Assembly (NCBI GenBank): GCA_023974075.1
Contig: JAMFTG010000195.1
Span: 124,001 to 188,000 of the forward strand
Direction: 5' to 3'
DNA: 64,000 nucleotides
Source of the DNA: Chaenocephalus aceratus
Taxonomy: Eukaryota; Chordata; Actinopteri; Perciformes; Channichthyidae
Shown here: in pieces, positions 53,543 to 64,000 of the stretch
Layout: the number at the start of each line of letters is the position of its first letter
Position numbering within the stretch: the stretch's first letter is position 1
The notes under the pieces: model-generated
Told to the model about the DNA's origin: nothing
The model's database searches: none
Seen by the model: only the letters and a program-made list of their open reading frames with translations
Made by a program: the position numbers and the translations under genes

Positions 53543-56500
53543 GTAGGCCTCCGCGAGCGGATATATATCTATAGCTGATGTTCAGATTTATGAGGAAAGT
53601 GTTGTTTTTAAAGTGTTGTCAGGACAGAGAACCCTCCGCTGTAGTTTAGGTTAACTTAGTTTCTATGGCAATAGAATGTAAGGGCACTATGGACTGGAGA
53701 CCCTATCCACTGATGATTCTGTGATGTATGCAAAAGGTCAGAGCTGCACTCACAGCTGTGAAAGGGACTGTAACTAACGTTACACGTGTTGTGTACGTTA
53801 CTTTTCAATTCTAATAATGTGCCTTTTACTCATTTATATGACAGGGAACTGAGAAAAATTCAGATTTACATTTTGTTAGATTAAACTTGAAGAAAGTTAC
53901 AATTATATGTACATATGAATGCATCAGTAATAATCCAGTAACGTAATATATAGCTCTGGAAAAAATGAAGAGACCACTACAAAATGATCAGTTTCTCTGG
54001 TTTGACTTTTTATAGGTATTAGTTTGAGTAAACTTATTTTTTATTTGATTCTATAAACTACTGAAAACATTTCTCTGTGTTGTAATTCTACACACACTGG
54101 AATGGAATTACTGGCATATATGTAGAGATGCGGTATGTTGTTATATATGGGGCCATTTTTCTGCATTAAAATGTTTTGTTTGCAATGCAGTATTTATTTA
54201 TTCCGGTCCATGCTTCTAATACTAAAGGGGCGCCTGTGGCTCAGCGGATTAGTGCGCTCATCTTCAGATCAGGGGAGCACCGGTTCAATCACATGTTAGT
54301 CTCATGTGATATAAAGCGTATGAGCACTAACATAATTGCTATATAAATACCATGTATTATTATTATTATTACAAAAGGATCTTCATTTTTTCTCTTTACC
54401 ATTTCTTGATTAATCAATTGACAGAAAAGTAGTACATTTTTGGAGTACAGTATTTCCCCTCTGAAAAGTGGCATTGGCAAAACGTGGACATCCTCAAGTA
54501 AAGTAGAAGTAACATTTTACTGAAATATAATCACTCATTCTTAAATGCGTCTACAGTATTTCTGCTTCACCAAACTATGTTCACTTTTTTTCAAATATGT
54601 TGTATTAGTTTAAGCTTTCATAGGTTCAAAAGGGAAATGCCTTGTACACACTGTGTCGTCATGTCAAATAGCTCGCAGCTAGAAACTGCCTAAATCGAAT
54701 CGGTTACAAACACCTGTGTGTCGCTTCATTTGAGCGTTCTGCATTGGACAAAAGTTGCATTGTGAGGAAGTGAAATGAGAGATTATGCTCATGTATCATC
54801 TGGAACATCACGCTCAAGTTGCTGTGGATGAATACACTTATTGTGTGTGTTTTGGACAAAGGCCAGATGAAAGTCATGTAATCATAACTCATCTCAGAAC
54901 GATTCATGAAGACTTAATCAGGTTCTCCAAAAACACAACCAGACAAAAACAAATGACAAATTAAATAAAAGAGAAGACAAGTGCCTAAACTGTATTTAGA
55001 TGATCAATGAAAGAAGATTTATAAAAGTCAGAGGCAGGGGCGGCGGGTACTGTAGGCTAGGGAAGGCTAACCCCCTGATCCCACCAGAAGCGTCTGCGCT
55101 GCGCCGCGCTGCGATCTCCTCCTGCGTCATAACCCACCAGGCGCGTTTCAAAACGTTGCGGAAGCGGAGCGTCGTGTGTGCAGCCTCGCAGTTGTTGTTG
55201 ATTTTGGAATATTTCCTGGATATTTGTACTTCTACGAGTAGTAGGCTACGTAGTTAAATGGTTTATGTTTGTGTCTGTTTAAATCGTGTTTATTGTTGTT
55301 ATTTCCTATTTTGTTGTGTTGTAGACTACAGACACAGTTAATAATAATTGTAATATTCCAGTTATAGACGACATGAATCAAAGATGTGTTGCTGTTTTTT
55401 AGTGGTAAAAAAATATGCATTCATCATCATAATTATTGTATATATATATAATGTACAGTGCCTGTAAACCGGAGGAGAACGCTGGCATGTATTCTCCTAC
55501 TTGAAAGACGGTGGTGGGGGGGAGGAGAAGGAGCCGGTTTTGGGTGCACCCGGTGCACCCCCTCAACCAGCAAAGCAGAAAACAAGGTGATTTTCATCAC
55601 TTCCTGCCTGCGCTGCGCCGCTCAAAAATAGGATTCATCCTATATTTTAGAAATTCCTTGCGGCGAGGAGCTTCTGGCCACCAGTAAACTGTACTACGAA
55701 GCCAGTTCAACAGACCCTGGATATGTTTGAGTTATCTTAACTAACCCTAACAAACGAGATCTTGCTAAGCGGTCCTACAACAGTGGTTATCAACTCTGTA
55801 AATCAAGCAAGGGTTTCTTTCTCCAGCTGAGCGCGCATTCATGTGAAAGGGGCGGGGTTAGCTACATTTGACCAATCACAAACAGGGACAAGTGTACTGA
55901 CAGCGCAGCGTCATACTTCGGTAATGAAAAGTAAACTAATATTAGACAAATATGAGCTTTAACCATCCATGACTTAAACATATAATCCAGGATACAAGCC
56001 ACAGAGTTGCACCTGCAAGGTGAATACAGACCAACTGGTTCTAAAATAAATAAACTACCGAGTGTTTGAAAGCGTACAACAGTTTTATGATATCACTGCC
56101 CCATCTAAGACACGAGTGGATCTGACTTTAGATTACATTTGAGTTGAGTGTTTCGTCAAGCTAATGTGTTGCTTAAAATAATACTTCTGCATACAGTCTG
56201 TGACACTGTGAGTGTTGCACGGCCAGATACGGCTCAGCTGACTCAGATAAGGAAATATATGATATATCATGATATTATATGATCGATGATCTGATTGATG
56301 ATGTGATATGAATGATAAGTGCGACACGTCGGCGTCTTCTCTGCATACGGCAGTTTAAACTGTTTAAACTCCGCACACTGAGCTCTGATTGGTCAGCAGG
56401 CGGTGCTTTCACTGAGTTGATCTCTTTTCTATAGACACCGGAGGCGGGCAGCGTCAGGTAAAAAAAGTTGTTTAGCCTTCCCAGACCTGAGCCTCACGCG

Positions 56501-59500
56501 CCGCCTATGGTCAGAGGTCCTTTTGACTCCAAATCGAACCACAGTCCATCTGTTGTTTAACGCGCATGAACTGCAATTCTTTGAATCCAATTTAGTTTTG
56601 AGGAAAAACGTAATTGCAATTGAATATGAGTTCCTACTTCAACTCATGGCTGACCAACAAACCATAACATGCAGTAATGGCACTAGGACAAAGTTTACAG
56701 TGTGGTAAAGATAACACCCCTCACTGCTGCAGAGACATTCGTCATGGAGTTAGATTCTTTATCCGCTGCCTCGTATCACAGAAAGGAGCACATGTGGACA
56801 GATGTGTAGTCACTGCCGTATTCACCATGTTTGGGAGAACATCTGGACAATTTAAAAAGTACACACACACCTCGAGGAATAATTGCTCTTCAGGATTAAG
56901 TACTTTTATATCAATTCAAGAATTAGCACTTTCAATCTTAATACAAATAAATACTACTACTACTAATAATAATAATAATAATAATAATACATTTACATAA
57001 AGCACCTTTCATGACTAAAAGCAATCCCAAAGTGCTACAAGGGGCATACAATACATACTTAAAAACACATGTTTAATAAAAGGTTTTTTTAAAAGAAAAG
57101 TTTTTAGGCCCTTCTTAAAGGAGTGCTAAATGCAATGTAAATGGTTAGAATGCTCTTGTACGACTTAAAGGAACATGTGTGGTAGTATACTTCAGGAAAC
57201 ATGACTTTGAATTCAGAAATAAGTTCTCTTATATTCCGAATCTTTCAGACCCTTACTGCCAACAGTATTGCTTTCAATACACATCACCATTGTTCTAAAA
57301 CAAAACTGTCTTTCTTCTTTAACTAACAAATCAAGACTTCTGAAGGGTCATTGCTAAACGTTATGAGAGGCATTTATTCAGAAAGGTGAAGCAGCATGAG
57401 AGGCAAATTCCATACAAAAATGTACATTTGCTGTTTTCAGTACAGCTGTTAATTTCTCTCTTCAGTCCTGTGAGGTGCGTGAATACTGACTTTAAGCAGA
57501 GTCACGATGGGAGGCTTATTCATGTCATGTGACATCAGCTGCACCTTCTTCTGTTGGACCCCCATTCCGGATTATAACCTAGTGGTTTTCTAACCATTTG
57601 AATTGAATTTAGCACCTAATCTGGCCCCCTCATTTAAAGTAGATTTGGGGATCTCCTTCAGTATGTAACGGCATGCATACTCAGGTCCTCGGAAGCCTTA
57701 AAGAAAGATTCCAGTTCCAGAGAGTGTCCTTGCTCAGTCGATTCACAGGGAGATTACAACTCTTGGTATGACAAATTGTGGTTTTACCCACGAAGCTTAA
57801 CTCACATGTTATAACTTCCTTGGCACATAAACTCCTAAAGGTGTTAAACGTTTAGCTCACAATGCAAAACAAGTAGTGCGTTGTGGTGAATCCTGAATGC
57901 CTGTTCAAATAAAGAATCTATGTTTTTGTATTTATTCATTTTTGCCAGATTTGGCATATCATTTCATAATTTCTAGGAATAAAATGTGTTAAAAAAGTCA
58001 ACCATAATAACAGAATGGAAAAAAAGCAATTCAGTAGGCTGTCATATTTGATTCAATCTTAATATGTGTATTAACAAAAATAAATCCAGGTGATGAAGCC
58101 ATATACAGAATTGGGTCTGATGCGATCTAAGACTCCAAAATAAGTTGATAGTAATTACAAACCTGTTTTCCTTTCCTTTCTTTTTCAAATACTTACTCCC
58201 CAACCAGCTCAACAATATAAAGGACGTGACACCAGTTGTTAATCAACATTGGATTTGTTTCTTATTGAGAGCAGGTATTTGAAGTTGGAGGTTTTAAACA
58301 AGGTATTTTGACACACTCCCTAAGATGTGAAACATGTTCAGGTCACCTATTATGCAAAATCCACTTTTTCATGTCTTTTATACACAAACATGTCTCTGTG
58401 TTCAAAGACTTTGAACTGATCCATTTATATAAAAACCTGTCGGAAAATGAGCTGATCAGATTTTGGCTACTTTGTGATGTCATAATGTTTTTGTGGCTTG
58501 TGTAACCATTAGCCAATCACCAACCAAGGTAAACCCCGCCCCCCTTATCACCTGAATCTCCTCCGAGAGCACCATTGTGTTCTTTTTAACCAAATATCTT
58601 GTGGGGAGTAGCAGCTTATTTTAATTAAAAGCTACAGACCCAGAATCAGCACTTTTGAACCAGGGCTGAAACAGAGAGGATTATGGGACGCTGCAATGAT
58701 CTGTTTGGTATTTCCAGCCAAACACTTCAGAGACATGTTTTGTATATATCTGAGAACTATAATATATTGATGAAAAAGAGTGATATAGGGGACCTTTCAT
58801 TTGTTTCTTATCTTCCAGGAGAATGGCGCTCCCATCGAGCAACAAGGCCTTGATAACTTGGCCTATGAATACGGGAGTCAGAGTGAGCTCTACCAACCGC
58901 CCAAAACTGCCTCCAGAGCCACTCTTAAACTCCAGGGACTTTCCCCGGAGAGCCAGACCCAGACCATCGAGAGCAGGATCTGCAGCCTGGATGGAGTTCT
59001 TGCTGCCAGCTTGTCTTTAAACAGCGGCTTAGCCAAAGTGGACTATGATGCCTCCGTTATCACAACCAAAGAGATGGCTCTGGAGCTGCAGAGCATGGGA
59101 TTGAGTGCTGAGTCAGCGGTGCACATTAGGGTGGAGGGGATGCACTGCCAGTCCTGTGTCCAGTCCATCGAGGGACGGATTGGTCCTCTACCTGGGGTCG
59201 GACACATCCAGGTGTCCCTTCAAGACGCCACAGCGCTGATTGTGCATCAACCTATTGTAGTTACACAAGCACAGCTGAGAGGCTGCATTGAGGAGATGGG
59301 ATTTGGTGCCTCTTTAATATCCCATGATGCATCTGGATATGATACGGGCTGCTGGCAGAGAGACACGCTGGCTGTAGACATCTGGATTGTAGGGATGACT
59401 TGCAGCTCATGCGTGCAATCCATAGAAGGGAGGATCTCTGGGGTGACGGGGGTGCGCTCCATCGCCGTGTCACTGAAGGAGGAAAAGGGAACGATAACCT

Positions 59501-62500
59501 TTGACCCCAGCCTGACGGAGCCCGAGCAGCTCAGGGCCGCTATCGAGGACATGGGCTTTGACGCGTCACTTGAAGGTAGGAGAAATGTCGATTTGTATTT
59601 ACATTTTGTGGGTTAACCCTAAAGGCTGTTAATACAACTGAATGCTGCCTGATTTTAGTGTGAGTACGGAGGTTTGATTTGTAAAAGAAACGCCTGTCCA
59701 CGTGTTCAGATCAGGACCATTACATTGTTATTCACATTTGTTTCATAGTTACACGTTTATGCCAATATCTTGAAATTGGCAACTTGAATTGATTCATTGT
59801 TTGATTATAAAGAGGAAAAAAAGTTTTAAAAAGTCTTCCTTTGTCCAATTTACACAAACCCTGAGATGTTAATGTTACTATCCCAGAAAGAAAGAAAAAA
59901 ATATATATATTTTTAACGTTAAATAAATAGTTTTTTAAATAAACAATACTGAGTCACATCATTTTTTTTTTGAAAATGTAAACTTTTTGAAACAAATAAT
60001 AATAACAACAGTAAAATACACGTATAAGATAACATCTAAGTAAGACTAAAAACTGATTTATGTATACACAAAAGCCTTTTCTTTTTCTTTTTAATCATCA
60101 GTCTTTAAGGAATAATTGGAAATGGTTTTGGAAAGAGTTTTATTTCCTTTCATGCAAGGGATGTTTCTATCATTACCAAAATATAATCCAGTTTCGGATC
60201 TCATTTATGTTTATCTGAAAGAGAGTTGTTTTTTGAAACTCAGGTCACATTGAACTCAGCTCAGAAAAGCTCCATAAAAGCACTCTTGTTCTTGTCATTG
60301 AAGCTATTGAATCCAGCCAGACCACGACGTCTTGCGCGTGATCATTTCTTTATTCATAACCTCTGATAACCTCTTCATTAAACCTGTAAGTGTAAAGCTT
60401 CTGAAAGAAAAGCTAGTAGTAGCATCTGTATGTGTGTGCCAATGTATTCCAGTACACCTTACCTCAGTTTCCCACAGATTACCGTGGAAACCAGACAAGT
60501 ATGCTCTTGAGTTCTGACATGGAGGGCTCTTACACCGGCCGGGGCTTTCTTGTTGGATTTAATCAAAAAGCTTGCCAAGACGGGGAATGAACTCAGGCTG
60601 ATTACGAGCAGATTCTTTAATGCTCCTTTCTCATTTCCCGTCAAGGTCGAGTTGGGTTACACGCTTTAGCTCAAAATCAGTGATCGGTGCAACTAACTAA
60701 AAGATAACTAAGATAAGTTATCTATTATGTCTTGGTTGGTAATCCTTATTTAGAATAACACGTTTTCTTACATTTCTCTAACATTGAAAAGTGCTTTTAT
60801 TTAACAATTGTACTGTTAAATCTGAAACTGGAAGCAACTACATCTGTCGAATGAGTGAAGTGAAGGAAAGAGTGCAAGGCATCAAATATATGGGTGTAGA
60901 AATATAGAGAATCAAAAACATAATCCTGCAATTTGTTAAAGGTCCCCCATTATCCAAAATACACTTCTTCATGTCTTTTCTACATCTCTCTGTGTTAAGA
61001 GACTCTGAACAAAGAACTCTCTGTGTCCTGATCCATTTATATAAAAACCTGTCTGACAATCAGCTGATCAGATTTTGGCAACTTTGTGATGTCACAATGT
61101 TTTTTGGGTTGTGTAACCATTAGCCAATAGCCAACCAAGGTAACCCCCCCCCACCACCTTATCACCCCAATCTCCTCCTAGAGCACCATGTTTTTTCAAA
61201 CCAATCACTTCTCAGAGGGGCGTGGCCAGAAGCAGCTCATTAGCATTTAAAGCTACAGACACAGAATCAGCACTTTTGAAACAGGGCTGAAACAGAGGGG
61301 ATTATGGGATGCTACAATGATCTGTTTGGTGTTTCAACCAAACACTTCAGAGACATGTTTGCATATATATTTGTGACCTGTAATATATTGATGAAAAACA
61401 GTATAATAGGAGACCTTTAAGGATACTGAACCACTAAATGGTAAATATCTGTCTATCTACCCTCAAACATGTATCTGCCTCTCATTTTGTTCCTTTCCTG
61501 CAGACCCTGCTTCTGCAAAGAGCATCCAGGGTCAGGAAAAGGCCAGGCCAGTTTTCTTTGGACTTTCTCACCTCTCTGACTTAAAAACAACCAATAAGGC
61601 TGGAGTCAGCAATGGCGCCGGATCACAGATGGCCTCCAGAAGCGAGATTAAAGTGCAAAAATGCTTCATCTGCGTAATTGGAATGACCTGTGCTTCCTGT
61701 GTGGCCAACATTGAGAGGAACCTGCTCAAACAAAAGGGTAAAGACATCAAAGGTGATAAACAACATGCGTTGTTATGTATCTAATGTAATGCTTGACTTG
61801 TAGGAATCGTCACGGTGTTGGTGTCACTAATGGCTGGGAAGGCGGAGGTGAAATATGATTCAGAAATCATGAACGCTGCTGCTGTAACTCAGCTCATAGA
61901 AGACTTAGGATTTGGTGCGAAGCTGATAGAGGACAATGCAGTAACACACGGGAAACTGGACCTCACTGTGAGTCAACTGAAATCTTCCTGAAATATCACA
62001 AAAAAGTCACGTATTTCAACATTTATTTACTCATAGATAACAGGAATGACATGTGCATCATGTGTGCACAACATTGAGTCCAAGCTCACCTCAACCAAAG
62101 GTATCCTCGGGGCCTCCGTGGCCCTCGCAACCAAAAAAGCTCAGATCCAGTTTGACCCGGAAGTGCTCGGAGCCCGAGATATTATCAAGATCATTCAGGT
62201 AATTATCTCTTTCAATTTTAAACCTCCTCATGTAAATGTATGATGTAACAGATTATATTTCTTATTCCAGAGTCTCGGTTTCGAGGCCAGTCTGGTGAAA
62301 GCGGGTTACAAAAACAACCTCGATCACACGGAAGAAATTCGACAGCAAGTATCTGGTTTTAAGTCATTGTCATAACAAGTTGAAATTGCCCAAACCTCTG
62401 TTAGATGATAAAACTGTCTAGCACCTGAACACCAAATCAGTTGCTTAGGAACAGCTAAATACTTTCCCAATTGTCTCCACTCAAAAAATAAATGCACTGT

Positions 62501-63584
62501 TAGCGAGGTATTTTAGTGGCACCTTGTATACAAACATATACATATATACCAATACCAATCAATACATCAGATAACTTGGAAAGCTTCATGTGAGATGAAT
62601 AACTTGACCATGTAACAAACATAGTTTATTTTTGTTAATCCCTCAATAATTACCATCACATTATTTAACATATTTCAGGTTGGCAAATCATTTTGATTAG
62701 GAAAGGGGTTCTTAACCTTTTGTAACTCAGAGTCCACCCTCTCTCTTTTCCTCCGTACCCAAATCTCTAAAAACGGGGGTAAAACAGAGCTGATCCAGAT
62801 TTGCTGCCGATGTGACGTAATATCGGAAATGTGGACCCACGGCCCTATCTGAAACGTATCTGAAATGCGCAACGTTTTGCAAGTAATATGGTCTTTGTTT
62901 ACATTAGAAAGCAATGCTAACACTCAGAGCTAACCTGTACTGGAGAGAGTCTGTGTAAAAAAGCAGGAAATAAAAAGGAAAACCCGCAAGAGAAAAATAA
63001 TTTGAGCTCCATACTGTTTCAGAAATAATCCTTGATGTGGTTTTGAACATGATATGGCGTTTCATCACGGTAGCATTTAGCTGAGTATCTGCCGGTAGAA
63101 TTCTGAGCAGGCCTAACTTTTTTTTTTAAAGCTACGGACCCAGAATCAGCACTTTAGTAACAGGGCTGAAATAGAGGGGCATGAGGCATGGCTTCAATGG
63201 GTTATCTGTTTGGTATTTTGAGCAAAACACTTCATAGACATGTTTTTTTTATATATCTGAGACCTATAATATATGCCAACAAATAGTTTAATATGTAATC
63301 TTTAAAAAAATGAACTCAACAGAAACCAGGGCAGAGGAAGCAGATAATACACGAGGAAAAGGATTTCTCTTCTCTCCACAAGTGACTCATTTCTCTGCAG
63401 GTGGAAGAGCTCCTTCCTGCTCAGCATGGTGTTCGGCCTGCCTGTGATGGGGCTGATGATCTACATGATGGTGATGGACAGCCAGCACCAGGAGCACGGA
63501 GGCTCCATGCCCGAGGAGCAGAACCTGCTGCCTGGCCTCTCCCTGCTCAACCTGGCCTTCTTCCTGCTCTGCACTCCTGTACAG
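53387..63584 (+). CDS. atp7b: Copper-transporting P1B-ATPase 2 (Wilson protein), N-terminal part
   Basis: Cu(I)-exporting P-type ATPase of the trans-Golgi and vesicles; it loads cuproenzymes and exports copper. Seven exons visible: 53387-53542, 58819-59575, 61504-61737, 61804-61967, 62037-62198, 62271-62344, 63401-63584 (577 codons, frame maintained). The rest lies right of the window. There are five HMA-type metal-binding domains: a degenerate one (GLSPESQTQ in place of GMxCxxC, ~84-150), then GMHCQSC, GMTCSSC, GMTCASC (VANIERNL) and GMTCASC (VHNIESKL). These are followed by [14 protein letters not shown] and the first transmembrane helix ([17 protein letters not shown]), with the second starting at [14 protein letters not shown]. 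The HNIESKLT and IRQWKSSF segments favour ATP7B over ATP7A. Exon 6 appears to use a GC donor. Human ATP7B has six CxxC domains. Confidence 0.93.
54227..54375 (+). mobile_element. tRNA-derived SINE
   Basis: Head GGCGCCTGTGGCTCAGCGGATTAGTGCG... has a tRNA A box; the anticodon-arm-like CTTCAGATCAG and B box GGTTCAATC follow. Tail TATAAAGCGTATGAGCACTA then CTATATAAATAC and an ATT-repeat 3' end. Same tail type as 46452-46482. Internal Pol III promoter boxes are partly degraded. Confidence 0.8.
55035..56509. mobile_element. Non-autonomous hAT-like element, 1.5 kb, 8-bp TSD
   Basis: Left CAGGGGCGGCGGGTACTG and right CGCGCCGCCTATG are inverted relatives, extended by an inner inverted pair (GGGAAGGCTAA / TTAGCCTTCCC). 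The flanking direct repeat is GTCAGAGG (55027-55034 and 56510-56517). No transposase frame. Located in atp7b intron 1. Confidence 0.82.
58339..58799. mobile_element. TTAA-type MITE, copy D, adjoining atp7b exon 2
   Basis: Left AGGTCACCTATTATGCAAAA and right ATATAGGGGACCTTTCA are inverted termini of the family. The right end stops ~20 bp before the first base of atp7b exon 2. The TTAA flanks are mutated to TTCA-like. Confidence 0.78.
60937..61421. mobile_element. TTAA-type MITE, copy E
   Basis: Left TTAA then AGGTCCCCCATTATCCAAAA; right TATAATAGGAGACCT then TTAA. In the atp7b intron between exons 2 and 3. Closest by eye to copy D (shared GTGATGTCA and AACCATTAGCCAAT segments), so D and E are one subfamily. 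Confidence 0.8.
62345..63400 (+). other. atp7b intron 6 with MITE copy F
   Basis: Opens with GCAAGT, a GC-type donor, and ends CTCTGCAG. 62733-63307 is a left-truncated copy of the TTAA-type MITE (right end ATCTTTAA), closest to copies A and C. The rest shows nothing recognisable. Confidence 0.75.
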
Positions 63585-64000
63585 GTTAGGGGTCTGTTCA
63601 AGAGCTTTGGGTTTTATTCTTAGGTGCTTCTTTTCTGCATTAATGACATTGTGATCTCTCACTAAACAAAGACTACGACACCACTGTTGTGCAATAACAC
63701 TAATGGGCAATATAGTTCAAATGATTATTATAACTGGCTGCCTTCTTAATCAAGAATGTGTACGAAATTCTGTGCAATAAGATATACTTTATTGATCCCA
63801 AATTTGGAAATGTTTTCGTTGCAGCAATATGTAAAAGATAATACATAATATAAAAGTGGGACATTATTTACATTTAGCTTGCAAGAATGTTATATTAAAT
63901 TAAATATAAATGTGAAATGTACAGTGAGAAGTTATAAGTCCAGTTGGGTGTGGGTGGGGCTATCCATGATTGACAACAGTTTGTTTAGTGTCCTATATAA
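63585..64000 (+). other. atp7b intron 7 (partial)
   Basis: Begins GTTAGG. Around 63780-63830 the sequence ATACTTTATTGATCCCAAAT followed by a GTTGCAGCAATA-like stretch resembles a teleost LINE 3' tail. No exon before the window edge. Confidence 0.55.

Larger units (their letters stand above)
53543..58818 (+). other. atp7b intron 1
   Basis: 5.3-kb intron. Contains a tRNA-derived SINE (54227-54375), a 1.5-kb hAT-like element (55035-56509), an (AAT)n-type tract followed by a LINE/SINE-tail-like segment (56950-57060), and a MITE ending just before exon 2 (58339-58799). 57100-58330 shows no recognisable element or gene. Confidence 0.65.

Noticed and set aside
56680..57000. 107-residue plus-strand frame
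   Set aside because: Ends in an Asn/Thr run from an ACT/AAT microsatellite, with no recognisable domain.
62271..62348. Exon 6 of atp7b ending at the GT donor after 62348
   Set aside because: It would shift frame and destroy the conserved RQWKSSF and first transmembrane helix; the GC donor four bases upstream keeps them.

Overview
This is vertebrate, almost certainly teleost, genomic DNA. It holds multi-exon genes with GT-AG (and a few GC-AG) introns, full-length vertebrate orthologues, CA/CCT microsatellites, tRNA-derived SINE and LINE-tail fragments, and many hAT-like and TTAA-type non-autonomous DNA transposons. No prokaryotic or intact viral content was seen. Three of the five genes are complete; the two at the edges run off the window.

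Layout: (1) 1-23,352, minus strand: a fibrillar collagen gene, col5a2 (type V alpha-2), entering from its 5' end at 23,352 and leaving the left edge close to the end of the triple helix. The signal-peptide exon is followed by an ~11.5-kb transposon-rich intron, a decayed VWC exon, two intact VWC exons, the N-propeptide mini-helix, the N-telopeptide and 40 main-helix exons of 45/54/99/108/162 nt. The C-propeptide lies outside. (2) 26,422-30,233, plus: pjvk (pejvakin, gasdermin family), complete in six coding exons, head-to-head with col5a2. (3) 30,500-32,200: a GGGATGNA octamer satellite with ~516-bp higher-order duplication. (4) 34,031-42,524, plus: pwp2 (WD40/Utp12 ribosome-biogenesis factor), complete in 21 exons. 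(5) 43,380-52,010, plus: eed (Polycomb PRC2 WD40 subunit), complete in 12 exons, with one intron holding a nest of three transposable elements. (6) 53,387-right edge, plus: atp7b (copper P1B-ATPase), N-terminal metal-binding domains and first transmembrane exon only.

The genes do not form a pathway. They are housekeeping, developmental or sensory vertebrate genes that happen to be neighbours: pre-rRNA processing (pwp2), H3K27 methylation (eed), copper transport (atp7b), hair-cell/peroxisome biology (pjvk) and extracellular matrix (col5a2).

I found no convincing undescribed biological system. The items most worth a second look are: a one-base deletion that breaks an otherwise perfect 108-nt collagen exon; tandem duplication and decay of the collagen VWC exon; an ATP7B N-terminus with a six-cysteine first exon and a first HMA-like domain lacking its CxxC; four apparent GC-AG introns; a triple-nested transposon in eed with intact target-site duplications; and a TTAA-type MITE ending ~20 bp before the atp7b exon 2 acceptor. 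Exon borders were read by hand from splice consensus, reading frame and family knowledge, not from transcripts.
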